Assembly: GCF_042665095.1 (NCBI RefSeq)
Contig: NZ_JBHTBV010000001.1
Source of the DNA: Gordonibacter pamelaeae
Lineage (GTDB): Bacteria > Actinomycetota > Coriobacteriia > Coriobacteriales > Eggerthellaceae
Direction: 5' to 3' (one strand)
DNA length: 64,000 nucleotides
The notes under the pieces were generated by a model, which was not told the origin of the DNA, ran no database searches, and saw only the letters and a program-made list of their open reading frames with translations. Shown in pieces: positions 50,939 to 59,443 of the stretch. Position 1 is the first letter of the stretch. Each line of letters begins with the position of its first letter. The position numbers and the translations under genes are program-made.

Positions 50939-51107
50939 ATCCTGGCAGGTTTCGGCGGTTATTCGTCATTCCGGGGCGCCGATTGCGGGGCGCGCCGGTT
51001 CTCGGCTTTCATACGACGCTATAACCCCAGGTGGGAGACGAGTGCGAAGCCCCCGATTCCAAGCAAGCGTCGGACTGCGACGAATACCTGCCGAAATCTG
51101 CCAGGAT
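50939..51107. repeat. 29-bp inverted repeats, 111 bp apart, upstream of dinB
   Basis: Arms 50939-50967 and 51079-51107 are reverse complements with about four mismatches (ATCCTGGCAG...TATTCGTC). The layout (arm length, spacing, intergenic) is that of the 46801-46967 element, but the arm sequence is different; it may be a divergent member. It lies in the leader of dinB, in a 601-bp gap (50676-51276) without other genes. Confidence 0.6.
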
Positions 51108-51276
51108 CCACAGGTTCGACGGCCCTGGTCGGGCAGTTTTCGACAGGGCCGCGCGGACGCCTGCCGGAGCCTCGGCGGGCATCCGCGAAAGGGTTTGGGC
51201 GCGCGCTCCCTTTGGGGATCCGGAATGCGGGGCGGAAACGGGCGGCGGGTTTGCAGGTTCGAGAAAGGCGGGCGAT

Positions 51277-52725
51277 ATGGCGGATGTGGTGCTGCGAAAG
51301 GCCGGCGGGGACGCGCGCTGCGCCGGCGGCGCGCAAGCGCAGGTGCGGGAACAGAAGCAGGAACGGAGGCCGGTGCAGGAACGGCTGCAGGGGCAGGCGC
51401 GCCCGCAGCCGCAGGCGCAGAAGCGGCCGCGCGGCCGGGGGCCCGTGCAGGAGCGCAACCGGCGGCGCGTGATCTTCCACTCGGACATGAACGCGTTCTA
51501 CGCGAGCGCCGAGCAGGCCGAGCGGCCGGAGCTGCGCGGGGTGCCGCTCGTGGTGGGCGGGCACGAGGAGCGCCGCCACGGTATCGTGCTGGCGAAGAGC
51601 GCGCAGGCGAAGGCGGCGGGCATCGTGACGGGCGAGGCGCTGTGGTCGGCGCGCGAGAAGTGCCCGGGGCTCGTGGTGGTGCCGCCGCGCTACGACGTGT
51701 ACCAGAAGTACTCGCGCCTGGCGCGCCGGATATACTACCAGTACACCGACCTCGTGGAGCCGTTCGGCCTCGACGAGGCGTGGCTCGACCTCACGGGCGC
51801 GCTCGCGCTGTCCAGCCGCAGCGCGCTCGACGTGGCGCGCGAGATCAGCCAGCGGGTGAAGGACGAGCTGGGCTGCACGGTGTCCATCGGCGTGTCGTGG
51901 AACAAGATATTCGCGAAGTTCGGCAGCGACTACGAGAAGCCGGACGCCATCACGGCCGTCACGCCGGAGAACTACCGCGGCCTCGTGTGGCCGGCCCCCG
52001 CCGACGAGCTTCTGTACGTGGGCGGCGCCACGTGCGCCAAGCTGCACTCGTCGGGCATCGACACCGTCGGCGACTTGGCCTGCGCCTCGCCCGAGCTGCT
52101 GCGTCGGCGGCTGGGGAAGGTGGGCGGCATCCTGCGCACGTTCGCGCGCGGCGAGGACGCGACCCCGGTGAAGCCCTACGACGCGGCAAGGAACGAGGTG
52201 GACCGCACCGTGAAGAGCTTCGGCAACGGGCTCACCGCGCCGCACGACATCGCGTGCGAGGCCGACGCGCGGGCGCTTGTGTGGCTGCTGGCGGAATCGG
52301 TGGCGCAGCGGCTGCGCGAGGCGCGGTTCCGCGCGCGCACGGTGTCCATCGGCGTGCGCGACGCGGCCGACCTGTCCAGCTACGGGCGGCAGGTCACGCT
52401 GCCGCGCGCGACGAACGTGACGGGGCACATCGCGCGGGCGGCCTGGAACCTGCTGGTGGCAAACGAGCCGCTGGACGAGACGCGGCCCCTGCGCGGCCTG
52501 CACGTGCGCGCCTCGGGCCTGGTGCCCGTGGACGCGCCCGAGCAGCTGGAGCTGCCCTTCGACGCACGCCGGCGCGTGCTGGAGGACCTGGACGAGGCCG
52601 TGGACGAGCTGCGCCGCCGCTTCGGCAACACGTGCATCCAGCGCGGGACCGAGCTGCTGGACGAGAGCCTGCTGGAGCTGGACGTCAAGCGCGACAACGT
52701 GGTGCACCCGGTGGGGTACTTCTAG
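51277..52725 (+). CDS. dinB: DNA polymerase IV (Y family)
   Basis: 482 aa translesion polymerase. The first 62 residues are a Gln/Arg-rich, low-complexity extension. The catalytic metal ligands are Asp70 in HSDMNAFY and Asp166-Glu167 in FGLDEAWLD; the helix-hairpin-helix thumb follows. QLELPF near residue 426 is a likely beta-clamp-binding motif. ATG 51277 is the best start; the frame is open to 51031 but the upstream part lies in the inverted repeat. Together with the LexA-like box this suggests SOS control. Followed by a small conserved protein at 52993. Confidence 0.92.
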   Translation: MADVVLRKAGGDARCAGGAQAQVREQKQERRPVQERLQGQARPQPQAQKRPRGRGPVQERNRRRVIFHSDMNAFYASAEQAERPELRGVPLVVGGHEERRHGIVLAKSAQAKAAGIVTGEALWSAREKCPGLVVVPPRYDVYQKYSRLARRIYYQYTDLVEPFGLDEAWLDLTGALALSSRSALDVAREISQRVKDELGCTVSIGVSWNKIFAKFGSDYEKPDAITAVTPENYRGLVWPAPADELLYVGGATCAKLHSSGIDTVGDLACASPELLRRRLGKVGGILRTFARGEDATPVKPYDAARNEVDRTVKSFGNGLTAPHDIACEADARALVWLLAESVAQRLREARFRARTVSIGVRDAADLSSYGRQVTLPRATNVTGHIARAAWNLLVANEPLDETRPLRGLHVRASGLVPVDAPEQLELPFDARRRVLEDLDEAVDELRRRFGNTCIQRGTELLDESLLELDVKRDNVVHPVGYF

Positions 52726-52752
52726 GTTCCGCCGTTCTCCGAACGGCGGAAC
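52726..52752 (+). terminator. Hairpin directly after dinB
   Basis: GTTCCGCCGTTC (52726-52737) pairs perfectly with GAACGGCGGAAC (52741-52752) around three bases, immediately following the dinB stop. No T-run. Confidence 0.6.
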
Positions 52753-52769
52753 AAGCCGACGCTGCGGCC

Positions 52770-52862
52770 GGCCGTGGCACCCGGCCTTCGCGCGATCCCG
52801 GAGGCTCGCGTACCGAAGTACGCTTCGCCCCCGCGATCCCGCGAATTCCGGGCACCACGGCC
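52770..52862. repeat. Long imperfect hairpin (about 44-bp arms, 4-base loop)
   Basis: 52770-52813 and 52818-52862 are reverse complements with about eight mismatches and one unpaired base; loop CGAA. No coding function. It may be a dispersed palindromic element or a second terminator; compare 12857-12953. Confidence 0.6.
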
Positions 52863-52992
52863 GCCCTCGCTGGCTTACTACGCCAACCTGTGGGGTTCGG
52901 CAACCGGATCTGCGCGGTAAAGTTCGCGCTTCGCGCGAATCGGCGGAGGCCGAATAAGGGGGCGAGCAAGGAAGAAGGAGGCGCGAGGGCGC

Positions 52993-53313
52993 ATGGTGCG
53001 GGGCATTGCCGGCAGGCGGAAGCGGTACGTGGAGGTGGAGGCCGAGTTCTTGGCGGACGGCACCGTCGTGCCGCGCGCCGTGGCGTGGCACGACGGGCGG
53101 CGCTTCCCCGTGCGCGCCGTGCTGGGGCGGCGTCGGTGTGCCTCGCTCAAGGTGGGCGGCGAGGGCGTGCGCTACGACGTGGTGGTGGGGAACGCCCATA
53201 CGTTCCTGTTCCACGAGGACCCGCGCTGGTTCGTGGAGGAGATCGTGCCCGAGCCGTCGCCCGAGGATGCCGGGGCGTCCGCACGGTGCGGTGACGGAGC
53301 CTTCGGGGCATGA
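52993..53313 (+). CDS. Small conserved protein encoded after dinB
   Basis: 106 aa; paralogue of the 22410-22700 protein. Shared core: YVEVEAEF, DGTVVPRAVAWHDGRRFPV, GGEGVRYDVVVG and HEDPRWFVEEIVPE. The ATG follows GGAGGCGCGAGGGC. Position after dinB suggests involvement in Y-family polymerase function or regulation (inference from neighbourhood only). The function is unknown. Confidence 0.75.
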   Translation: MVRGIAGRRKRYVEVEAEFLADGTVVPRAVAWHDGRRFPVRAVLGRRRCASLKVGGEGVRYDVVVGNAHTFLFHEDPRWFVEEIVPEPSPEDAGASARCGDGAFGA

Positions 53314-53482
53314 TGCGCGCCGTGTCGGCCGCCCCTTCGTCCAAGGACGGCCGGCGGATGTCGGCGCCGGCGTGGGTGCCGATGGGACGCGCCGATGGGA
53401 CGGGGGCTCCGATGGGCGACGGCATCGGTTTCCGCTAGAATGGTGCGAATCGACCGGGCGGAAGCATGCGAAAGGAACAGCC

Positions 53483-54670
53483 ATGGACATCGAGGAGATC
53501 GAGCCGCAGGGGCGCGCGCCCGAGCTGGTGGGCCGGCTGGCGCAGGTGTGGGAGCGCTCCGTGCGCGCCACGCACGGGTTCCTCTCCGAGGACGATATCG
53601 CGGGCCTGCGTCCGGAGGTGGCCGCGGGCCTCGCTGCCGTCGGGCGCCTTGCGGTGGCCTGGCAGGATGGCGTCGCCGTGGGCTTCGCCGGCGCCCAGGA
53701 CAGCCATCTGGAGATGCTGTTCGTGGACGATGCCGCACGCGGCGACGGCGTGGGCGGCGCGCTGCTCGCCCATGCCGTCATGCGTTGGGGCGTGCGCACG
53801 CTCGACGTGAACGAGCAGAACCCGCTGGCCGCGGGCTTCTACGAGCGTGCGGGCTTCGTCGTGGTCGGCCGCTCGCCCGTCGACGGCGCGGGCCGCCCTT
53901 TCCCGCTGCTGCATATGCGCCTCAGGCTGGCGGGGGAGGCGGGCGTTCCCGGGACGGCCGGGGGCTCGACCCGGTCGCCCGCGAGCCCGCCTGCCCAGGG
54001 TGCCGGTTTGCCGGGATCGCCTGTGCCGTCCCGCAAGGCCGCGGCCCGCGCCGCATCCGCATCCGCCGGCGGTGCCTGGTTCGACAGCGCCGACCCGGCG
54101 CTCATGCGCGACCATATCCGCGCCTGCGAGGTCATGGCGCGCTTCAACGCGCAGCAGGGCATGCTGGACGCCGACCGCATGAAGATGCTGCACGGCTTCC
54201 TGGGCGCTGTGGGCGAGGGCTCCTCGCTTTCGACGGGCGCGCAGGTGGACTACGGCTACAACCTGTTTTTGGGAAGGAACTGCTTCTTCAACTTCAACTG
54301 CACGTTCCTGGACGGAGCGCCCATCACGTTCGGCGACGACGTGGGGGTGGGGCCGGGCTGCTCGTTCGTCACGCCGCTGCACCCGCTGCTCGCCCGCGAG
54401 CGCGCCCGTTGCGAGGACGCCGGCGGCACCGGGCACGTGTGGGAGCGGAGCCTGCCCATCACGGTGGAGAGCGGCGTGTGGATCGCGGCGAATGTGACCG
54501 TGAACGCGGGCGTGACCATCGGCGAGGGCGCCGTCATCGGTTCCGGCAGCGTGGTGACGAGGGACATCCCGCCCCGCACGCTGGCCTACGGCAATCCCTG
54601 CCGCCCCGTGCGCGCGATCACCGAAGCCGACAGCGTCGCCGATGCCCTCGCCGAAGCCGGCCTGGTCTGA
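53483..54670 (+). CDS. Fusion of GNAT acetyltransferase and hexapeptide O-acetyltransferase
   Basis: 395 aa. The N-terminal GNAT domain (about 1-150) has the acetyl-CoA motif ARGDGVGGALLAHA and AAGFYERAGFVVVGRSP. A Pro/Ala/Gly linker (about 155-195) leads to a maltose/galactoside O-acetyltransferase-like left-handed beta-helix: NFNCTFLDGAPITFGDDVGVGPGC, PLHPL, VESGVWIAANVTVNAGVTIG, SGSVVTRDIPPRTLAYGNPC. Both modules look complete, so the protein may acetylate two types of substrate. ATG 53483 has AAAGGAAC upstream. Confidence 0.87.
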   Translation: MDIEEIEPQGRAPELVGRLAQVWERSVRATHGFLSEDDIAGLRPEVAAGLAAVGRLAVAWQDGVAVGFAGAQDSHLEMLFVDDAARGDGVGGALLAHAVMRWGVRTLDVNEQNPLAAGFYERAGFVVVGRSPVDGAGRPFPLLHMRLRLAGEAGVPGTAGGSTRSPASPPAQGAGLPGSPVPSRKAAARAASASAGGAWFDSADPALMRDHIRACEVMARFNAQQGMLDADRMKMLHGFLGAVGEGSSLSTGAQVDYGYNLFLGRNCFFNFNCTFLDGAPITFGDDVGVGPGCSFVTPLHPLLARERARCEDAGGTGHVWERSLPITVESGVWIAANVTVNAGVTIGEGAVIGSGSVVTRDIPPRTLAYGNPCRPVRAITEADSVADALAEAGLV

Positions 54671-54725
54671 AGCATTGCCGGCAGGGCGGTGCGGTGGCGG
54701 GGACGAATGCAGAACCGCCCCTTTC

Positions 54726-54898
54726 TGCACGTTTTTCACCAGATTATTGCGTTTTGGGGCGGCTGCGCCCTCTCGGCGAGCCGTCGGCCCGTCGTCCTCG
54801 TGCTCTTGGCCGGCGTTTCCCCTGTTCGCGAGTTTCGGACTTGGGCAGAAGCCGTCCGCGGGAGGATGTGCGTGCAACATTCCGGTAAATAGTGTGCA
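54726..54898. repeat. Intergenic element with inverted ends related to 88-241
   Basis: TGCACGTTTTTCACCAG (54726-54742) and, inverted, 54882-54898 match at 12 of 17 positions; the first arm closely resembles TGCACACTTTTCACCAG of the 88-241 element. The interior shares CGTTTCCCCTG.TCGCG with that element. Degenerate copy of the same family. Confidence 0.55.
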
Positions 54899-55188
54899 AA
54901 AAACCGCTGTCGGCGATGCTCCTTAATCGCTGAACATTGTTTATTGACGATTGCTCAATAATGGAAGCCGAGTTCCGGACCATTCCGGGCCGTTTATTCG
55001 ACGAGGCGTCGTGGCGCAAGGCGGGCTCTCGCGGCTGCATCGTCCGAGCCGTGAAGGCGGCTTGACCGCATGGGCGAGCGAGGGTCGAGTCCCGGGTTCG
55101 CCCGCGCCGGGAGCGCGCGGGCTGCCGTGGCCTGCAAGGCAGAGGGTGCGCGAATTGTGGAGAAAATGTACGACACAGGTAACTTCTC

Positions 55189-55217
55189 TTGCCCGCGAAT
55201 TCATGTTAGCTTAATCT
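55189..55217 (+). promoter_or_regulatory. Promoter candidate for the second two-component module
   Basis: TTGCCC (55189-55194), 17-bp spacer, TAATCT (55212-55217). The -10 region overlaps GTTAG-CTTAAT-CTAAC, a small palindrome (55205-55220). Confidence 0.45.
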
Positions 55218-55644
55218 AACTTACATCGAAAGCGCAACGGAACGGCGCAGGCGAACTCGGAGCGGCTCGGCCGCTGGCAGCCTGCGGGAACGGCTTTCGA
55301 CCATCGTCCGCCGACCCGGCGGCGGAGGCTCCTCTCGTCTGGCCATCCGCCGCACCTCCTAGCGGAGGGAAGATCCCCCCTCTTCCCTCCGCTTCTCCTG
55401 TTTTGCAGCGAGATAGCCGGCGGCGGCTCGGCAGCAGGTCTGCCGTCTGGGCGGCGCATCCCTGTTGCGAAAGTGCGGGCGGCCGGCAGAAGGCGGGAGG
55501 AGCCTGCGCTCTCGCATGCGTTCGTCTCGCCTCGACGGCCCGGCGGTTTTCGTTGATAATGGAGACGGATCCAGCACAGGGCATGTGTGCAAAGCGCGTG
55601 CGGAAGGGTGCGCCGAGGGCGCGCGGGAAGGGGGATGGGCCGGC

Positions 55645-56346
55645 GTGGACGCGAGCAGCATTCTCATCGTGGAGGACGACCCCGACATCAACGCCCTGCT
55701 CGCCAAGATCATGGCGCGCGCCGGGCACGAGCCGACGCGGGCGTACTCGGGCACCGAGGCGCTGCTGCACCTCGAGCGCGGATCGTTCGACCTCATGCTG
55801 CTGGACCTCATGCTGCCCGGCGCCAGCGGGGGAGAGCTCATCGCGCACCTGCGCGGCGAACGGGGGCTCGACCTGCCGGTCATCGTGGTGTCGGCGAAGG
55901 CGGGCCTGGCGGACAAGGTGGACGCGCTCGCCCTGGGGGCCGACGACTACATCGTGAAGCCGTTCGAGCCCGACGAGGTGGCGGCGCGCGTGCAGGCCGT
56001 GCTGCGCCGGTACCGCGGCGGCGCGCCCTCGCCGCCCGGCGGCGCCGGCCCCGTGTTAGAGCATCGGGGCCTGCGGCTGGACGCGTCCGCCCGGCGCGTG
56101 ACGCTCGCCGGCGCCGAGATAACGCTCACGGCGCACGAGTTCGACCTCCTGCAGACGCTCATGCAGGCTCCCGACAAGGTGTTCTCGCGCGAGCGCCTGT
56201 ACGAGCTGGTGTGGAAGTGCGGCTACTATGGCGAGGAGAACGCCATCAACGTGCACGTGAGCAACATCCGCAAGAAGCTGGCTGCCGTCGACCCGGACGG
56301 GGAGTACATCAAGACCGTCTGGGGCATCGGCTTCAAGCTGGCGTGA
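55645..56346 (+). CDS. OmpR-family response regulator
   Basis: 233 aa. Receiver with VEDDPD acidic pair, phospho-acceptor in MLLDLMLPGASGGE, VVSAKAG and VKPFEPDE; DNA-binding wing near ITLTAHEFDLLQTL and VSNIRKKLAAVDP. The start is GTG 55645; GGGAAGGGGG lies upstream. It precedes an ABC exporter and a histidine kinase (58338), like bacitracin- or lantibiotic-sensing modules. Confidence 0.9.
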   Translation: MDASSILIVEDDPDINALLAKIMARAGHEPTRAYSGTEALLHLERGSFDLMLLDLMLPGASGGELIAHLRGERGLDLPVIVVSAKAGLADKVDALALGADDYIVKPFEPDEVAARVQAVLRRYRGGAPSPPGGAGPVLEHRGLRLDASARRVTLAGAEITLTAHEFDLLQTLMQAPDKVFSRERLYELVWKCGYYGEENAINVHVSNIRKKLAAVDPDGEYIKTVWGIGFKLA

Positions 56347-56607
56347 GCGGCCGGACGCGTGGGGATGCGCCCGGGGCGTGCGGGAGCGTCCGATTCGGGC
56401 TCGGTGCCGGTTTGCCGCACCGGCCGTCCGCCAGGCCCGCCGCATCGGCCGCCTCGCCGGCCGAGCGCCGCGCCCCTGCCCGCCATGCCGCCGCGCGGCC
56501 CCTGCGCCTTTACGCTTTCCTTAACCTTTCTTGAGGACTTATTAAGCGCCCGTAGCGTAAGGTTCTCCCCACGGTCGGCGAATGCGAGAAAGAGGAGAAG
56601 CGACCCG

Positions 56608-57558
56608 ATGGAAAATGTGATAGAGACAAGGGGCCTCACCAAGCGCTACGGCAGCTTTGCCGCGCTCGACGACGTGGGCGTGACCGTGCGGCGCGGAGAG
56701 GTGTTCGGTTTGGTGGGCGACAATGGGGCGGGGAAGTCCACCCTTTTCAAGTTGCTGTGCGGCCTGGCTTTTCCCACGATTGGCGAGATCCGGCTCTTCG
56801 GCGAGCACTCTCCACGCGAGCTTGAGCGCCAGAGGGCGCGCATCGGTTGCATTATCGAGCAGCCCGGTTTCTACCCGCACTTAAGCGTGGAGAGGAATCT
56901 GGAGTGCTGCCGCATCCAGAAGGGCGTGCCCGGCAAGAACGCGACTGACAGGATGCTCGAGGAGGTAGGGCTGGCCTATGCGAGGGACCACACCTGCAAG
57001 GACCTGTCGATGGGAATGAAGCAGCGCTTGGGCCTGGCGATGGCGCTCATCGGCGAGCCCGAGGTGCTCATCTTGGACGAGCCGGCGAGCGGTCTCGACC
57101 CCAGCGGCATCGTGGAGATGCGCACCCTGCTGCAACGCCTCAACCGCGAGAAGGGCATCACCGTGGTGCTGTCGAGCCACCACTTGGCGGAGCTGGAGCA
57201 GATGGCCACCGTCTACGCCTTCCTGTCGCATGGAAGGCTCTTGGAGCAGGTGGGCGCCGAGGAGTTGCGGGAGCGGTGTGCGGACCGCATCGAGATAGCA
57301 GTGTCCGACGCCGCGTGTTACACGGTGCTGTTGGAGCGTGAGCTGGGATGCACGACGTACCAGGTGCTCGGCGACGGCACGGTGAGCATCGCGAACCCGC
57401 GCTTGGACATGGAGGCGTACAGCGGCCTCGCCAGCGCGCACGGCCTGTCCATTCTGAAACTGGAGCGGCGGCGCCTGTCGCTGGAACAATATTACCTCGA
57501 TATGAAGGACAAGGTGGATCCCTGGAGCTGGGATGCGCCGGAGATGGGGGTGGCATGA
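56608..57558 (+). CDS. ABC transporter ATP-binding protein
   Basis: 316 aa. Walker A GDNGAGKST, IIEQPGFYPHLSVERNLE (the Glu-loop of the LanF/BcrA group), signature LSMGMKQRLGLA, Walker B VLILDEPASGLDPS, H-loop VLSSHH. A C-terminal domain of about 100 residues follows. Overlaps the permease gene by ATGA. Likely antimicrobial-peptide detoxification or signal-linked export (family knowledge). Confidence 0.9.
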   Translation: MENVIETRGLTKRYGSFAALDDVGVTVRRGEVFGLVGDNGAGKSTLFKLLCGLAFPTIGEIRLFGEHSPRELERQRARIGCIIEQPGFYPHLSVERNLECCRIQKGVPGKNATDRMLEEVGLAYARDHTCKDLSMGMKQRLGLAMALIGEPEVLILDEPASGLDPSGIVEMRTLLQRLNREKGITVVLSSHHLAELEQMATVYAFLSHGRLLEQVGAEELRERCADRIEIAVSDAACYTVLLERELGCTTYQVLGDGTVSIANPRLDMEAYSGLASAHGLSILKLERRRLSLEQYYLDMKDKVDPWSWDAPEMGVA

Positions 57559-58328
57559 TGCTGAACTACCTGAAGGGCGAGGCGTACCGTATCGCGCACG
57601 GCCGCGCGGCGTACCTGTTCGCCGGCACGCTCTGCGCCATCGTGCTGGCGGCCAACGTGCTGTTGTGGGCCATGTCCTCCACGCCCGGCTTTCCCTACGC
57701 CACGGTGCGTTTCTCCATGAGCAACCTCGTCCCGATGCTGCCTCTTCTATTCTATATGGCTGGCTTGCTGGTGTGGGTGCTGTTCGCCGACGACCGGAAG
57801 GACGGCACGCTCAAGAACGCCATCGCGCATGGCTGCTCGCGGCGCGACCTGTTCCTGGGGAAGTGCCTCGTGGCGACGGTGCTCGGGCTCGCCATCCTGG
57901 CCGTGGTCCTGGCCGTGTACGTGGGCAGCGCGGTGCTTCTGCTGGAGGGGTCGACCGAGGCCGTGGCCATTCTGCTCGAAGGCGTGGCGTCGGCGCTGCC
58001 ATTCACCGCGGCCTGCGTTGTGCTGGGCGTTGCGGTATGCTCTGCGTTGCCGAAGACCGTCACCGCGTTCTTGGTGTGGGTGGCCGTCGTGAGCGTCATC
58101 CCGGCGGTGCTGAACGTGATCGGCCTGGGCGTCGAGCCGGTGGCCCGGCTGGCAAGCTGGCTGCCCGCGAACTTCTTTGCGAACGAGGTGGCCATCAACC
58201 AGAGCGGCCTGGCGCAGTTTCTGTGGGATACGCCTGAAGGATTGGCGAAGTGCCTGATCGCCGGGATTGCGGGCATCGCAGTGTTCGGTGCCGTGGGCTT
58301 GTGGCGTGCGGGCAAGGCGGAGCTGTAG
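57555..58328 (+). CDS. ABC transporter permease
   Basis: 257 aa with six predicted helices. Begins MLNYLKGEAYRIAHGRAAY and has the cytoplasmic segment DDRKDGTLKNAIAHGCSRRDLFLGK, typical of ABC-2 permeases paired with the above ATPases. Starts within the ATPase stop. Confidence 0.87.
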   Translation: MMLNYLKGEAYRIAHGRAAYLFAGTLCAIVLAANVLLWAMSSTPGFPYATVRFSMSNLVPMLPLLFYMAGLLVWVLFADDRKDGTLKNAIAHGCSRRDLFLGKCLVATVLGLAILAVVLAVYVGSAVLLLEGSTEAVAILLEGVASALPFTAACVVLGVAVCSALPKTVTAFLVWVAVVSVIPAVLNVIGLGVEPVARLASWLPANFFANEVAINQSGLAQFLWDTPEGLAKCLIAGIAGIAVFGAVGLWRAGKAEL

Positions 58329-58337
58329 GATCGGGGC

Positions 58338-59303
58338 ATGGGAAGGGGCGCGGGCATGGCAGAGATCGTCCTCGGGGTGCTGCTGGCGGTCGCACTGGCG
58401 GCAGCGGCCTTCCTCGCCGCGCGGTACGCGCTGCTCAAGCGGTCGCTTCGGCAGGCGGATCGGGAGCTGGGCGAGATCGTGGGGCATCTGGAGGACAACC
58501 GCATCGTGAGGCTGCCGGCTCCCGACGCCGATTTGGAGGCGCTGCTCGGCACGGTGAACCGCGCGCTTGCGGGCATACGCGCGCAGGCGGCGGCCTGCGC
58601 GCGGCACGAGGCGGAGCTCAAGGCGCAGGTCGAGCACGTGAGCCACGACCTGCGCACGCCGCTCACGTCCATCCGGGGGTACCTGGCGCTCGTGGACGAC
58701 GCGGCCCTCGATGCCGAGGCGCGCGAGGCGCTCGGCACGGTCAGGCGCAAGGCGGCGTCGCTCGAGCGGCTGGTGGCGCAGTTCTACGAGCTGTCCCGCC
58801 TGCAGGGCGATGATGTCCCGCTGGAGCTGGGGCCGGTGGACGTGGGCCGCATGTTGCGGGAGTCCGTGGCCGAGCAGTACCGCCTGCTGGCCGACCGGGG
58901 CCTGGACGTGCGCCTGGACGTGCCGGAGCATGCCGTTTTGGCGCGCGCGAACGGCGAGGCGGTGGAGCGCGTGCTGGCGAACCTGCTGCACAACGCCGGC
59001 AAGTACGCGAAGACGGCGCTGGAGGTGTCGATGGCCGGGGAGGGCGCGGGCGCTGCGGGGGCCGGCGGCCGCGTGGCGGTCGAGTTCGCCAACGATGCGG
59101 AAGGCCTGTCCGAAAGCGCCCTCTCGCGCCTGTTCCAACCGTTCTTCATGGCGGACGCGTCGCGTGCGCAGGAGGGCTCGGGCCTCGGCCTGGCCATCGC
59201 CCGCCATCTGCTGGAGCGCATGGGTGGCAGCATCGAGGCGAGCTCGGAACAGTGCGAGGGAGCGTGCTGGCTGGTGCTCCGCATCGAGCTCGCCGCAGCT
59301 TGA
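58338..59303 (+). CDS. Sensor histidine kinase without extracellular domain
   Basis: 321 aa. One short hydrophobic segment near the N-terminus (about residues 8-28), so the protein has no real sensor domain, as in intramembrane-sensing kinases of BceS type (although those usually have two helices). H-box HVSHDLRTPLTSIRGY, N-box NLLHNAGKYAK, G-box EGSGLGLAIARHLL. ATG 58338 is given; ATG 58356 with GGAAGGGG upstream is equally possible. Partner of the regulator at 55645. Confidence 0.87.
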   Translation: MGRGAGMAEIVLGVLLAVALAAAAFLAARYALLKRSLRQADRELGEIVGHLEDNRIVRLPAPDADLEALLGTVNRALAGIRAQAAACARHEAELKAQVEHVSHDLRTPLTSIRGYLALVDDAALDAEAREALGTVRRKAASLERLVAQFYELSRLQGDDVPLELGPVDVGRMLRESVAEQYRLLADRGLDVRLDVPEHAVLARANGEAVERVLANLLHNAGKYAKTALEVSMAGEGAGAAGAGGRVAVEFANDAEGLSESALSRLFQPFFMADASRAQEGSGLGLAIARHLLERMGGSIEASSEQCEGACWLVLRIELAAA

Positions 59304-59388
59304 ACGGTTCTCACAAATCGTTCACCTTGGAAAACTTTTTCGTGCCAATGGCGCCGATTCGCGGTACTATGATCCCTGAAAAGTAAAC

Positions 59389-59402
59389 GCAGGCTAACGA
59401 AG
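59389..59402 (+). promoter_or_regulatory. Possible DtxR/IdeR-type iron box
   Basis: GCAGGCTAACGAAG contains AGGCTAAC, the core of the DtxR/IdeR consensus TTAGGCTAACCTAA, though the flanks match poorly. It is 42 bp before the feoB start, where an iron regulator would act. Confidence 0.4.
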
Positions 59403-59443
59403 CCGGGCGAGGGGGATCGCCGCGGCCGCAAGGAGACGAGACG

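Larger units (their letters stand above)
54671..55644. other. 974-bp intergenic region with repeat element and promoter
   Basis: No credible gene is seen in this stretch on either strand; open frames are short and lack family sequence. It contains the 54726-54898 repeat, an AT-rich segment at about 54925-54975, and the promoter at 55189-55217. A long leader of about 430 bases precedes the response regulator at 55645; no known riboswitch motif was recognised in it. Confidence 0.6.

Noticed and set aside
51031..51276. Extended N-terminus of dinB starting at 51031
   Set aside because: The extra part overlaps an inverted repeat and has no family sequence; GAGAAAGG precedes ATG 51277.
54951..55214. 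Small open frames in the 54671-55644 gap
   Set aside because: No recognisable protein features and weak or absent ribosome-binding sites.
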